Shown: positions 40,401-52,092, numbered from the stretch's first letter. The stretch is 64,000 bases of DNA from Streptomyces sp. NBC_01288 (GCF_035982055.1 NZ_CP108427.1:6571001-6635000); one strand, 5' to 3'. The notes: a model not told the origin generated them from the letters alone. A program made the numbers and translations.

Positions 40401-42468
40401 TGGTCCTCCTCCGCAGGTGTGACGACCGCCAGCACCTGGTCCATGGCGACCGTCGCGCCCGGCGTCACATCGAGTTCGGCGACGGTGCCGGCGTGCGGCG
40501 CGGAGACGACGTGCTCCATCTTCATCGCCTCCACCACCAACAGGCTCTGCCCCGCGGCCACTTGGTCTCCTACGGCGACCTTCACCACGGTCACCGTCCC
40601 CGGCATCGGCGCGGTCAGCGAACCGGCACCGGACCGGTCGGCCCCGCTGAGGGACGCGGCCACCGGATCGTGGTCCCGCACCTGCCACGCGTCCCCGTCC
40701 CGGCCCAGCCAGGTGCCGTCCGGCAGGGCGGTGAAGGTGTGGACGAGTCCGTCGAGCCGTAGGACGAACCGGCCGTCGGGCCCGGACCGGCCGGACCCGT
40801 CGAGCGGCTTCTCGGCGCCGTCCGGCAGTAGTTCGGTCCCGCCCTCGGGTGTGCGGCGGACGCGCACGGTCACCGGGTCGTGGCCCGGCACCTGGAGCGG
40901 GTGCGCCGTCCAGGCCCGCTCCCCGCCCAGCCGCCAGCCGTCCGTGGCGGCGAACGGGTCGGCCCAGCCGGAGCCCCGCGCGGGCGAGAGCGCCGCGTGC
41001 CGCAGCAGCGCCGCCGCCGCGTAGACCTCCACCGGTACCTCACCGGGCACCAGTCCGTCCGCCTCCCGCTCGACGAGCCCGGTGTCCAACTCGCCCGCCA
41101 CGACCGCCGGATGGGCCAGCAGCCGCCGTAGGAAACCGGCGTTCGTCGGCACGCCCAGCGTCACCGTGTCCGCGAGGGCGGCCCGGAGTTTCCTGAGGGC
41201 GGTCGCGCGGTCGGGGCCGTAGGCGATGACCTTGGAGAGCATCGGGTCGTAGAGACTGCCGACCTCGGTGCCTTCGGAGAGGCCGGAGTCGGTGCGGATG
41301 CCGTCGCCCGAGGGTTCGTTCAGTTTCAGGACGGTGCCGCCGGAGGGGAGGAACCCGCGCGCGCCCTCTTTGACGGACACGGTCTCGGCGCAGATGCGGG
41401 CCTCGATCGCGTGCCCGGTGAGGGTGATGTCGTCCTGTGCGAAGGGCAGCCGCTCGCCCGCCGCCACCCGCAGCTGCCACTCCACGAGGTCGAGGCCGGT
41501 CACCAACTCCGTTACCGGGTGCTCCACTTGGAGGCGGGTGTTCATCTCCATGAAGTAGTACGACGACGGGTCGTTGCCCGGCACGATGAACTCGACCGTG
41601 CCCGCGCCCGCGTACCCGCACGAGCGGGCCGCCTGCACCGCGGCCTCGCCCATCGCCGCGCGGGTGGCGGAGTCGAGGAGCACGCTGGGTGCCTCCTCCA
41701 CGACCTTCTGGTGGCGGCGCTGCAAGGAGCACTCGCGTTCGCCGAGGTGGACGACGTTGCCGTGGCCGTCGGCCAGGATCTGGATCTCGATGTGGCGGGG
41801 GCGGTCGACCCAGCGCTCGACCAGGAGGGTGTCGTCGCCGAAGGAGGCGCGGGCCTCGCGGCGGGCGGCGGCGATCTCCTCCTCCAGGACGGTGAGGTCG
41901 CGGACCAGGCGCATGCCCTTGCCGCCACCACCCGCTGACGGCTTGAGGAGGACGGGGGCACCCAACTCGTGTGCCGCCTTGGCCAGTTCGGGGTCACGGC
42001 CGCCGGGGACGACCGGGACCCCGGCCGCCTCCACCGTCTCCTTGGCGCGGATCTTGTCGCCCATGAGGGCGATCGCGTCGGCCGGGGGACCGATGAAGAC
42101 CAGCCCGGCGTCGGCGCACGCGCGCGCGAAGGCCGCGTTCTCGGCGAGGAAGCCGTAGCCCGGGTGCACGGCCTGTGCGCCGGAGCGGGCCGCCGCCTCC
42201 AGGAGTCGCTCCACGGACAGGTAGCTCTCGGCGGCCGGTGCCGGGCCGAGCCGTACCGCCGTGTCGGCCTCGCGGACGTGCCGGGCGTCCGCGTCGGCGT
42301 CGGAGAAGACGGCCACCGAGCGCACGCCGAGCGAGCGCAGGGTGCGGATGACGCGGACCGCGATCTCGCCCCGGTTGGCCACGAGGACCGTCTCGAACAT
42401 CGCGGGGACCTCGGGTACCTCGGGCGTCTCGGGCGTCTCGAATGTGTCGACCATCTCGGGCATCCTCA

Positions 42469-42469
<1 letters not shown>
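40397..42469 (-). CDS. Biotin carboxylase/carrier (alpha) subunit
   Basis: A 690-aa acyl-CoA carboxylase alpha subunit, most like 3-methylcrotonyl-CoA carboxylase. The biotin carboxylase domain begins VLVANRGEIAVRVIRTLRSLG after an acidic Pro/Glu-rich leader (PETPEVPEVP); the ATP-grasp loop is KPSAGGGGKGMRL; FMEMNTRLQVEHPVTE is the active site. K650 in EAMKM near the C-terminus is the biotin site. The ATG shares one base with the upstream stop (TGATG). Confidence 0.93.
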
Positions 42470-44085
<1,616 letters not shown>

Positions 44086-44125
44086 TCCGTGGGTCCCCTC
44101 GCACAGCGATCGGCCGCTCTCGACT

Positions 44126-44141
44126 GTTAATGAGCGTTAAC
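44126..44141. promoter_or_regulatory. Operator dyad A, TetR/carboxylase region
   Basis: GTTAATGAGCGTTAAC, near-palindromic, in the 106-base gap between the carboxylase operon and the TetR gene. It fits GTTAAYGASCGYTAAC together with dyad B. Confidence 0.65.
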
Positions 44142-44153
44142 CATTTCCTTCAG

Positions 44154-44169
44154 GTTAACGACCGCTAAC
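44154..44169. promoter_or_regulatory. Operator dyad B, TetR/carboxylase region
   Basis: GTTAACGACCGCTAAC, a second copy in direct orientation, centred 28 bases from dyad A and 23 bases before the TetR start. Probably bound by the adjacent TetR protein. Confidence 0.65.
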
Positions 44170-44191
44170 CTCCCTGTCTAGAATTGCTTCC

Positions 44192-44788
44192 ATGACCACG
44201 AGAACCGACGCCCCCACCCGCCGCGAGCAGATCCTCAAGGAGGCCGCGCGGCTCTTCGCCGAGCGGGGTTTCCACGGCGTCGGGGTCGACGAGATAGGCG
44301 CGGCCGTCGGTATCAGCGGGCCCGGCCTGTACCGCCACTTCCCCGGCAAGGACGCGATGCTCGCCGAGCTCCTGGTCGGCATCAGCGGCCAGCTGCTCAC
44401 GGGCGCGAAGCGCCGCCTGGCGGAGGCGGAGGGCGTGACCTCCGCGGAGCCGCTCCTCGACTCCCTCATCGAGGGCCACATCGACTTCGCCCTCGACGAC
44501 CGCCCCCTGATCACCCTCCACGACCGCGAGCTGGACCGCCTCCGGGACAGCGACCGCAAACTGGTGCGCCAACTCCAGCGCCAGTACGTGGAGTTGTGGG
44601 TCGAGGTCGTCCGGGAGGTGTACCCGGACCTGACCGAACCCAGCGCACGGTCGGCGGTCCACTCGGTGTTCGGACTGCTGAACTCGACCCCGCATCTGGG
44701 GCGACCGGGGTCGTTGCCGGGGCGGGGGGCTACGGCGGAGTTGCTGCACCGGATGGCGAGGGGGGCGTTGGGGGCGGCGGGGGCGTGA
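44192..44788 (+). CDS. TetR-family regulator of the leucine-type operon
   Basis: A 198-aa repressor. The N-terminal HTH reads REQILKEAARLFAERGFHGV then EIGAAVGISGPGLYRHF; the C-terminal ligand domain is all helical. Divergent from the carboxylase operon with two 16-bp dyads between, so it likely represses both and responds to a pathway acyl-CoA (inference). ATG at 44192 begins the canonical N-terminus. Confidence 0.9.
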   Translation: MTTRTDAPTRREQILKEAARLFAERGFHGVGVDEIGAAVGISGPGLYRHFPGKDAMLAELLVGISGQLLTGAKRRLAEAEGVTSAEPLLDSLIEGHIDFALDDRPLITLHDRELDRLRDSDRKLVRQLQRQYVELWVEVVREVYPDLTEPSARSAVHSVFGLLNSTPHLGRPGSLPGRGATAELLHRMARGALGAAGA

Positions 44789-44895
44789 CGAGCGTTACGT
44801 GGCTGTTCCGCTGGACGCTCCCCCTACTCGCCGGTACCGTGATGCTCTGAGCAAGCGCTTAGAAATGGACCCTGGGCTAGCTGGAGGTGGCGGCG

Positions 44896-46053
44896 GTGCG
44901 CCGTACGGTGTTTGACGAGGACCACGAGGCGTTCCGGGAGACCCTCCGGGCCTTCATCGAGGCCGAGGTCGTCCCCGTCTACGACGAGTGGTTCGCGGCC
45001 GGCCAGGCGCCGCGCGACTTCTACTACAAGCTCGCCGAGCTCGGCGTCTTCGGCATCCGCGTGGACGAGGAGTACGGCGGCGCGGGCATCGACTCGTACA
45101 AGTTCGAGGCCGTCCTCTACGAGGAGACCGCGCGCGCGGGTGTCTCCTTCGGCGGCTCCGGTGTGCACGTGCTGCTCGGCCTGCCCTACATCAAGCTGCT
45201 CGCCAACGACGAGCAGAAGAAGAAGTTCCTGCCGAAGTTCGTCTCCGGCGAGGAGATGTGGGCGATCGCGATGACCGAGCCGGGCACCGGCTCCGACCTC
45301 GCGGGCATGAAGACCACCGCCAAGCTTTCCGAGGACGGCACGCACTACGTCCTCAACGGCGCCAAGACCTTCATCACCGGTGGCGTGCACGCCGACCGCA
45401 TGATCGTCTGCGCCCGCACCTCCCCGTCCACCAAGGAGGACCGCCGCCACGGCATCTCCCTCTTCGTGGTGGACACCAAGGCCGAGGGCTACTCGGTCGG
45501 CCGCAAGCTGGACAAGCTCGGCCTGAAGACCTCCGACACCGCCGAGCTGGCGTTCGTCGACGTGAAGGTCCCGGCCGAGGACCTCCTCGGCGAGGAGAAC
45601 AAGGGCTTCTCCTACCTCGGCCACAATCTCGCCTCCGAGCGCTGGGGCATCGCCTTCGGGGCGTACGCGCAGGCCAAGGCCGCCGTCCGGTTCGCGAAGC
45701 AGTACGTCCAGGAGCGCGTGGTCTTCGGCCAGCCCGTCGCCGCGTTCCAGAACACCAAGTTCGAACTGGCCGCCTGCCAGGCCGAGGTGGACGCCGCCGA
45801 GGCCGTCGTCGACCGCGCGACCGAGGCCCTGGACGCCGGTGAGCTGACCCCCGCCGAGGCGGCCAGCGCCAAGCTGTTCACCACCGAGGTCGCCCACCGC
45901 GTGATCGACCGCTGCCTCCAGCTGCACGGCGGCTACGGCTTCATGAACGAGTACCCGATCGCCCGCCTGTACGCGGACAACCGCGTCAACCGCATCTACG
46001 GCGGCACCAGCGAGATCATGAAGACGATCATCGCAAAGGACATGGGCCTGTAA
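44896..46053 (+). CDS. Acyl-CoA dehydrogenase, long-chain/isovaleryl type
   Basis: A 385-aa FAD acyl-CoA dehydrogenase for fatty-acid beta-oxidation. AIAMTEPGTGSDLAGMKTTA and HGGYGFMNEYPIARLY are the family signatures. The catalytic base is E248 in LASERWGI, the long-chain/isovaleryl position; the short-chain position is Gly (IYGGTSE). GTG at 44896 is preferred to GTG at 44887 because GGAGG lies 8 bases before it and overlaps the other. Followed by a thioesterase gene after 35 bases. Confidence 0.9.
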   Translation: MRRTVFDEDHEAFRETLRAFIEAEVVPVYDEWFAAGQAPRDFYYKLAELGVFGIRVDEEYGGAGIDSYKFEAVLYEETARAGVSFGGSGVHVLLGLPYIKLLANDEQKKKFLPKFVSGEEMWAIAMTEPGTGSDLAGMKTTAKLSEDGTHYVLNGAKTFITGGVHADRMIVCARTSPSTKEDRRHGISLFVVDTKAEGYSVGRKLDKLGLKTSDTAELAFVDVKVPAEDLLGEENKGFSYLGHNLASERWGIAFGAYAQAKAAVRFAKQYVQERVVFGQPVAAFQNTKFELAACQAEVDAAEAVVDRATEALDAGELTPAEAASAKLFTTEVAHRVIDRCLQLHGGYGFMNEYPIARLYADNRVNRIYGGTSEIMKTIIAKDMGL

Positions 46054-46088
46054 GGTCCCCGAAATTACCGGCCAGTAGAAAAGGTGCC

Positions 46089-46970
46089 ATGAGCAAGGCA
46101 CTTCAGGGTCTCCTCGATCTGCTCGACCTTGAGCAGATCGAGGAGAACATCTTCCGCGGCCAGTCCCAGTCCGCCGTCGTACCCCGCGTCTTCGGCGGAC
46201 AGGTGGCGGCCCAGGCGCTGGTCGCCGCCGGCCGGACGGTCTCCGCCGACCGTCTCGCCCACTCCCTCCACGCGTACTTCCTGCGCCCCGGCGATCCCGG
46301 CGCGCCCATCGTCTACACCGTCGAGCGCATGAACGACGGCCGTTCCTTCACCGCGCGCCGCGTCGTCGCGGTCCAGCACGGCCAGCCGATCTTCGCCCTC
46401 TCCGCGTCCTTCCAGCGCCACGAGGACGGCCTCGAACACCAGGCCCCCATGCCGTCCGCCCCCGACCCGGCCACCCTGCCCACCTCCCAGGACCGGCTGC
46501 GCGGCTACGACCACATCGCCCCCGAGGTCGTCGAGAAGTTCATCGAGGCCCGCGAGGCCATCGACCTGCGGTACGTCGAGGAGCCGCCGTACGGCAGGTT
46601 CGGCGCACCGCGCGAACCGCATTCCCAGGTGTGGTTCCGCACCAACGGCAAACTCGAAGGCCCCATCGACGATCCGCTCCTCCACGTAGTACTCGCGACC
46701 TACGTCTCCGACATGACCCTCCTCGACTCCGTGCTCCTCGCGCACGGCCGGGGCGGCTGGGCCGTAGGGGATGTCGTAGGGGCGTCCCTCGACCACGCGA
46801 TGTGGTTCCACCGGCCGTTCCGCGCGGACGAGTGGCTGCTCTACGACCAGGAGTCGCCGTCGGCGTCCGGCGGGCGGGGGCTCGGGCAGGCGCGGATCTA
46901 CACGCGGGACGGTCAACTGGCCATCTCCGTCATTCAGGAGGGCGTGGTCCGGGTTCCTCGGGAACACTGA
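46089..46970 (+). CDS. tesB: Acyl-CoA thioesterase II
   Basis: A 293-aa double hot-dog thioesterase hydrolysing acyl-CoA to free acid. The N-terminal hot dog begins RVFGGQVAAQALVAAGRTV; the C-terminal half has GASLDHAMWFHRPFRADEWL with the catalytic Asp. A perfect 15-bp inverted repeat lies in codons 8-19 (46110-46145). Between an acyl-CoA dehydrogenase and a CDF transporter; it may balance the acyl-CoA pool. Confidence 0.92.
   Translation: MSKALQGLLDLLDLEQIEENIFRGQSQSAVVPRVFGGQVAAQALVAAGRTVSADRLAHSLHAYFLRPGDPGAPIVYTVERMNDGRSFTARRVVAVQHGQPIFALSASFQRHEDGLEHQAPMPSAPDPATLPTSQDRLRGYDHIAPEVVEKFIEAREAIDLRYVEEPPYGRFGAPREPHSQVWFRTNGKLEGPIDDPLLHVVLATYVSDMTLLDSVLLAHGRGGWAVGDVVGASLDHAMWFHRPFRADEWLLYDQESPSASGGRGLGQARIYTRDGQLAISVIQEGVVRVPREH
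46110..46145 (+). repeat. 15-bp perfect inverted repeat inside tesB
   Basis: CTCCTCGATCTGCTC and GAGCAGATCGAGGAG separated by GACCTT, 20 bases after the tesB start codon. In the mRNA this makes a long, stable hairpin just behind the initiation site. It encodes LLDLLDLEQIEE, a stretch normal for the family. Confidence 0.85.
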
Positions 46971-46974
46971 GGGC

Positions 46975-47946
46975 ATGGCAGAAACAGAGGAAGGTGACGG
47001 CGGCGGCGAGTCCACCGTCACGGTGATCGTCGCGGCCGTCGCCAACCTGGGCATCGCGCTCGCCAAGGCGGTCGCCGGCGTCATCAGCGGCTCCAGCGCG
47101 ATGCTCTCGGAGGCCGCGCACTCGGTCGCCGACACCGTCACCGAACTCCTCCTCCTCACCGCCCTCAAACGCAGCAGCAAACCCGCCGACGAGGAACACC
47201 CCCTCGGCTACGGCCCCGAGCGCTACATCTGGGCGATGCTCGCCGCCGTCGCCACCTTCGTCGGCGGCGCGGTCTTCTCGATCTACGACGGCATCCACAC
47301 CCTCGTCGCCGGCGAGGACCTCGGCGACCCGCTCATCTCGTACATCGTGCTCGGCGTCGCCTTCCTCCTGGAGGGCTACTCCCTGCGGACGGGCGTACGC
47401 CAGGCGCGCGGCGAGGCGGCCCGCTTCGACGCCAGCTTCAAGCGCTACCTCCGCTACACCCCCGACACCGCCGTGAAGGCCGTGGTCCTTGAGGACTCCG
47501 CCGCCCTGGTCGGCCTGGTCCTCGCGGCCGGCGGCCTGCTCGGCGGCCAGCTCACGGGCTCGGGGGTGTGGGACGGCATCGCCTCGCTGTGCATCGGCGC
47601 CCTGCTGCTCTACGTCGCCTGGGTGCTCGGCCGCTCCAACGCCGAACTCCTCATCGGACGCCCCCTCCCCAAGGCCATGCGGGACCGCATCCGCGAGGAG
47701 CTGCTCGGGGTCGAACACATCGAGGCCGTACTGGAGTTGACGACCCTCGTGCAGGGCCCGCGCGAGGCGCTGGTGGCCGCGAAGATCGACTTCCGGGACC
47801 GGTCGAGTGCCGCGCAGATCGAGTGGGCCTGCGAACAGGCCGAGCAGCGACTGCGGGAGGCGTTCCCCTCGGTGAACCGGGTCTATCTGGACCCGACACC
47901 GGGGTACGCGCAGCGCCGGGCGGAGGGGCTCAACCCCTGGCCGTGA
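46975..47946 (+). CDS. Cation diffusion facilitator (metal exporter)
   Basis: A 323-aa membrane protein, exporting Zn/Co/Mn/Fe-type divalent metal in exchange for protons. Helices include VTVIVAAVANLGIALAKAVA and the TM2 metal site SEAAHSVADT (HxxxD); the TM5 site is in LEDSAALVGLV. The cytoplasmic C-terminal domain spans about 225-323. It starts only 4 bases after tesB, so probably co-transcribed. Metal specificity is not deducible. Confidence 0.9.
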   Translation: MAETEEGDGGGESTVTVIVAAVANLGIALAKAVAGVISGSSAMLSEAAHSVADTVTELLLLTALKRSSKPADEEHPLGYGPERYIWAMLAAVATFVGGAVFSIYDGIHTLVAGEDLGDPLISYIVLGVAFLLEGYSLRTGVRQARGEAARFDASFKRYLRYTPDTAVKAVVLEDSAALVGLVLAAGGLLGGQLTGSGVWDGIASLCIGALLLYVAWVLGRSNAELLIGRPLPKAMRDRIREELLGVEHIEAVLELTTLVQGPREALVAAKIDFRDRSSAAQIEWACEQAEQRLREAFPSVNRVYLDPTPGYAQRRAEGLNPWP

Positions 47947-47995
47947 CGGGGGAGTTGAGTCCCGAGTCGAGTCCCGAGTTGGGTCCCGATCCTCC

Positions 47996-48784
47996 TCAGC
48001 CGAGTCCCGCTTCCGCGAGCAGATACGCCGTCATCGGGTCGTAGTACCTGGGGCTGACGACGTGGTCGTCGAGCGGGACCGCCACCTGGACGGTGCCCTC
48101 GGACTCGGCGAGGAAGAGCGCGGGGTCGTTCGAGTCGGCGTAGCCCACGGAGTCGACGCCGTGCCGCCCCGCGTAGCCCGCCCAGCCGTGGTCGGCGACG
48201 ACCAGGTCCGGCAGCGGGCGGCCCTCGCGCTCCAGGGCGGTGAGGATCGCCTTCATCGGCTCACCGGAGTGCGTGTGCCACAGCGTCGCGCCGTGCTCCA
48301 GGACGGCCACGTCCGCGAACTGCATGACGTACCCCTCCTCGGTCTGTAGCCCGTCCGGGATCACGACGATCTCGCAGCCGGCCGTGCGCAGGGCGGCGGC
48401 CGTGGCATGGTGAACGTCCAGCAGGCCACCCGGGTGACCGGTCGCGAAGAGCACCCGCTGCCGCCCGTCGGCCGCCTTGCGCAACCGGGCAGCCAGCCGG
48501 TCGAGACCCTCGACGGTCAGCTCCGGGTCGATGGTGTCCTGGCCGTAGCGGTACTCGGGATCGTCGTTCACACCCACCCGCTCCGCCATCACCGCGAGCA
48601 CGTCCTGCTCGTCGGTCCAACGGCTGCCGAGCTCCAGGCCGAACCAGTAGTGGCGGTCGCCGTTCGCGAGCTTGCGGTAGTGCGAGAGGTTGTTCTCGCG
48701 GGGCGTGGCCACGTCGCCCGCGATACGGGTCTTCACAAGGTGATCGACGAGCTCGGCGCGGCTGGGAGTCCCGGGTATCGGCAT
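47996..48784 (-). CDS. Phosphatase-like conserved protein
   Basis: A 262-aa soluble protein conserved in Streptomyces and usually called a phosphatase. It opens MPIPGTPSRAELVDHLVKTR; ATGHPGGLLDVH, LEHGATLWHTHSGEP and VVADHGWAGYAGR hold His/Asp residues suited to metal or phosphate handling. I cannot name the reaction. The ATG at 48784 is the family start although an in-frame ATG three codons earlier is possible. Confidence 0.7.
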   Translation of the reverse strand: MPIPGTPSRAELVDHLVKTRIAGDVATPRENNLSHYRKLANGDRHYWFGLELGSRWTDEQDVLAVMAERVGVNDDPEYRYGQDTIDPELTVEGLDRLAARLRKAADGRQRVLFATGHPGGLLDVHHATAAALRTAGCEIVVIPDGLQTEEGYVMQFADVAVLEHGATLWHTHSGEPMKAILTALEREGRPLPDLVVADHGWAGYAGRHGVDSVGYADSNDPALFLAESEGTVQVAVPLDDHVVSPRYYDPMTAYLLAEAGLG

Positions 48785-48864
48785 GCTTCCCATTGTGAAG
48801 CAGAGCGCTGTGCGCGTGCCCGACGTCCCGCACGCTGGGATGTGGATCACTCACACGTGGCCGT

Positions 48865-50418
48865 TCACAGGTGACGCAGGCCGAACCACAGCTCCATCCG
48901 TACGTCCGGATCGTCCAGGTTCGTCTCCAGCAGTGCCGCGCACCGGGCGATCCGCTGCCGCACGGTGTTGCGGTGCACGGCCAGGGCGACCGCCGTACGG
49001 TCCCAACTCCCGTGCAGGGAGAGCCAGGTGCGCAGGGTCTCGGTCAGCGCGGGGTGGGCGGCGAGCGGCGCGAGCAGGGTACGGGCGTGCGCCTCGGCCT
49101 CGCCGTGGGGGAGCAGTCCGGCGAGACCGGCGCGGCCGGCGGAACCGTGCCGGACCAGCGGGGTGCGGGTCGCCCGGGCGCGGGCCAGGGCGCGGGACGC
49201 CTGGGTGTCGGCGGCGGGCCAGTCCTCGGGGGTGACGGCGGCGCTGACCCCTAGGGTCCACCCGGGTTGCGGGGCTGGTTCGCGGTCGGCGGGGACGAGT
49301 ACCCGTACGACGTCCGGCGCCAGGTCGAGCAGCGTGGAACCGAGGGCGGCGGCCAGCGCGGACGCGGCGACGGGATCGGGGACGGGGGTGTCGGGCAGCG
49401 CGTGCACGACGACCCACCGGTCCCCGCCGAGCAGCGACGCGACGTCCTCCGGCGGGGCGCCGAGCAGCAGCCGTACGAGCGCCGACGAACGGTCCGCCCC
49501 CGTGCGGCTCTGGTGTTCGCCGGTGAGGAGGGAGAGGAGTACGGCGGCGACGGAGGCGATGGTGTGGTCGCCGGGGGCGCGTTGCGGGGCGGCGACACCC
49601 AGGACGAAACCCTGACCGGTACCCAGGGCGTACGTCGAGAGATGGGCGCCGGGGACGGTGTCGGTGGCGGAGGTGGGGGCGGGGCGGTTCGGGGTTGTGC
49701 TGTCGGCCGGGGTGGGGGTAGGGGCCGTAGAGGAGGGACTTGCCGTAGGGGAGGGGCTTTCGGTGGGACGCACGACCCGCGCGAGCCCCGCCAACGCCTC
49801 CCGCGCCTCCGTCCCCGACGCTCCCCGCCCCGCCGCCGCGACCTCCGTGCCGTCCGGGCCGTAGAGCACGGCACGTCCGCCGACCCGCTGGGCGAGTTGC
49901 CGTAGCACCGAAGGGACCGGATCGGGGCGGGAGGCCGCCGCGGCGAGGCTCTGTTGGGCCTCGGTGACGCGGCGGAGTTCGGCGAGGCGGGCCTGGGCCA
50001 TCAGTTGCCAGACCGCGCGGGCGACGCGGGAGAACGGGGTGGGCGGCGGGACTTCCAGTAGGGGGAGGTCGTAGTGGTCGCAGGCCGCGACCAGGGCGCG
50101 CGGCACGGTGTCGTGGACCGGTGCGACGCCGAAGCCGAGGGCCACACCACCCGCCTCGACGATCCGGGCCACGTAGTCGTCGAAGTACGTGCCCGAGCCG
50201 GCCGCGTCCGGGATGTGGACCCCCGCGGTGAGGAGCAGTTCGCCGCCCAGCAGGTACGGATACGGGTCCGGCATCTCCGAGACGTGCGCCCAGTGGATCG
50301 CGGTGTCGGGGTCGGACGGCCCGGCGATCTGCCGCAGCCCCAGATCCTCGCGGGCCAGGAGGGCGGCGAGAAGCACGGGCGGTGTGGGCGGTGTGGGCGG
50401 AACCGTGAGGTCCGGCAT
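48865..50418 (-). CDS. PucR-family transcriptional regulator
   Basis: A 517-aa regulator. The N-terminal PucR (purine catabolism regulator-type) domain spans about 12-150; a low-complexity Pro/Thr/Ser linker lies about 225-260; a GGDEF-like region follows, and the C-terminal HTH reads WDRTAVALAVHRNTVRQRIA. Such proteins activate catabolic genes for nitrogen compounds. ATG at 50418 has GGAGGAA upstream. It is divergent from the symporter/ureohydrolase genes and likely controls them. Confidence 0.88.
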   Translation of the reverse strand: MPDLTVPPTPPTPPVLLAALLAREDLGLRQIAGPSDPDTAIHWAHVSEMPDPYPYLLGGELLLTAGVHIPDAAGSGTYFDDYVARIVEAGGVALGFGVAPVHDTVPRALVAACDHYDLPLLEVPPPTPFSRVARAVWQLMAQARLAELRRVTEAQQSLAAAASRPDPVPSVLRQLAQRVGGRAVLYGPDGTEVAAAGRGASGTEAREALAGLARVVRPTESPSPTASPSSTAPTPTPADSTTPNRPAPTSATDTVPGAHLSTYALGTGQGFVLGVAAPQRAPGDHTIASVAAVLLSLLTGEHQSRTGADRSSALVRLLLGAPPEDVASLLGGDRWVVVHALPDTPVPDPVAASALAAALGSTLLDLAPDVVRVLVPADREPAPQPGWTLGVSAAVTPEDWPAADTQASRALARARATRTPLVRHGSAGRAGLAGLLPHGEAEAHARTLLAPLAAHPALTETLRTWLSLHGSWDRTAVALAVHRNTVRQRIARCAALLETNLDDPDVRMELWFGLRHL

Positions 50419-50552
50419 GGTGGATGTTTCCTCCATCGCCTCGGGCTCGGATGGATGAAACGTACACTTCGCAGCCGCTTTCCGGCCACCTAGGGTCAGT
50501 CGCGGCGCAAGCCCCCCCCAAGACCCCGACAGTGCGCGAAGGAGGCCCCCAC

Positions 50553-52019
50553 ATGGCCGTCGACTACACCGTCATCGTCGTCTACCTGGCCGGCATGCTG
50601 GCCATGGGCTGGTGGGGCATGCGCCGCGCCAAGTCCAAGAGCGACTTCCTGGTCGCGGGCCGCCGCCTGGGCCCCGTCATGTACTCCGGCACCATGGCCG
50701 CGATCGTCCTCGGCGGCGCGTCCACCATCGGCGGAGTCGGCCTCGGCTACCGGTACGGCCTGTCCGGCGCCTGGATGGTCTTCACCATCGGCCTCGGCCT
50801 GCTCGCCCTCTCCGTCTTCTTCTCCGCCCGCATCGCCCGCCTCAAGGTGTACACGGTGTCGGAGATGCTCGACCTCAGGTACGGCGGCCGCGCGGGGGTC
50901 ATCTCCGGCATCGTCATGTGGGCGTACACCTTGATGCTGGCGGTCACCTCGACCATCGCCTACGCCACGATCTTCGACGTCCTCTTCGACATGAACCGCA
51001 CCCTCGCGATCGTCCTCGGCGGCTCGATCGTCGTCGCGTACTCCACGCTCGGCGGCATGTGGTCCATCACCCTCACCGACATGGTGCAGTTCGTGGTGAA
51101 GACGATCGGCGTGCTGCTCCTGCTCCTGCCGATCGCGGTCGTCAAGGCCGGCGGCTTCAGCGAGATGAAGGCGAAGCTGCCCACCGAGTACTTCGACCCG
51201 CTGGGCATCGGCGGCGAGACGATCTTCACCTACGTCCTGATCTACACGTTCGGCATGCTCATCGGCCAGGACATCTGGCAGCGCGTGTTCACGGCGGGCA
51301 GCGACAGGACCGCCAAGTGGGGCGGCACGGTCGCGGGCACGTACTGCCTCGTCTACGCCGTCGCGGGTGCCGTCATCGGCACGGCGGCCAAGGTCCTCTA
51401 CCCGAACCTCGGCAGCCCCGACGACGCCTTCGCGACCATCGTCAAGGACGAACTCCCGGTCGGGGTACGGGGGTTGGTGCTCGCGGCCGCCCTGGCCGCC
51501 GTGATGTCGACGTCGTCGGGCGCGCTGATCGCCTGCGCCACGGTCGCCAACAACGACATCTGGTCGCGGCTGCGGGGCGCCGTACGGCGGGAAGAGGGTG
51601 AGGAGCACGACGAAGTACGGGGCAACCGCGTCTTCATCCTCGTCATGGGTGTAGCGGTGATCGTCACGGCGATCGCGCTGAACAACGTGGTCGAGGCGCT
51701 GACGGTCGCCTACAACCTCCTCGTCGGCGGCCTCCTCGTCCCCATCCTCGGCGGCCTGCTGTGGAAGCGCGGCACCGCACAGGGCGCGCTCGCCTCGGTG
51801 ATCGTCGGCGGCCTCGCGGTCGTAGGCCTGATGGCGGCCTACGGCATCCTCGCCAACGAGCCTGTGTACTACGGCCTGTTGCTGTCTCTGGCCGCCTATG
51901 TGACCGTCTCCCTCGCCACGCCGGCGACCGACGCGGCCGTACTCGTCGCGTGGCGGGACCGGCTCGCGGGGCGCGGTGCACCCGAACGCACGTCCGAACC
52001 GGTCGCCGCCCACCAGTAA
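50553..52019 (+). CDS. Solute:sodium symporter
   Basis: A 488-aa membrane transporter of the SSS family with about 13 helices. SDFLVAGRRLGPVMYSGTMA and the LGGMWSITLTDMVQF region are typical of the family, as is the TSSGALIACATVANNDIW segment. ATG at 50553 has GAAGGAGG upstream. It probably imports the substrate of the following ureohydrolase; 73 bases separate the two genes. Confidence 0.9.
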   Translation: MAVDYTVIVVYLAGMLAMGWWGMRRAKSKSDFLVAGRRLGPVMYSGTMAAIVLGGASTIGGVGLGYRYGLSGAWMVFTIGLGLLALSVFFSARIARLKVYTVSEMLDLRYGGRAGVISGIVMWAYTLMLAVTSTIAYATIFDVLFDMNRTLAIVLGGSIVVAYSTLGGMWSITLTDMVQFVVKTIGVLLLLLPIAVVKAGGFSEMKAKLPTEYFDPLGIGGETIFTYVLIYTFGMLIGQDIWQRVFTAGSDRTAKWGGTVAGTYCLVYAVAGAVIGTAAKVLYPNLGSPDDAFATIVKDELPVGVRGLVLAAALAAVMSTSSGALIACATVANNDIWSRLRGAVRREEGEEHDEVRGNRVFILVMGVAVIVTAIALNNVVEALTVAYNLLVGGLLVPILGGLLWKRGTAQGALASVIVGGLAVVGLMAAYGILANEPVYYGLLLSLAAYVTVSLATPATDAAVLVAWRDRLAGRGAPERTSEPVAAHQ

Positions 52020-52092
52020 AATCGTAGTCAGGCGTACAAAACCACAGGGAACATCCCATACGCGACGAAGCGTAGGAAAGAAGGCAGCGCCC

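Noticed and set aside
44851..44862. AAGCGCTT dyad as a fatty-acid regulator site before the acyl-CoA dehydrogenase
   Set aside because: Only 8 bp are palindromic and flanks do not extend it; too short to claim.
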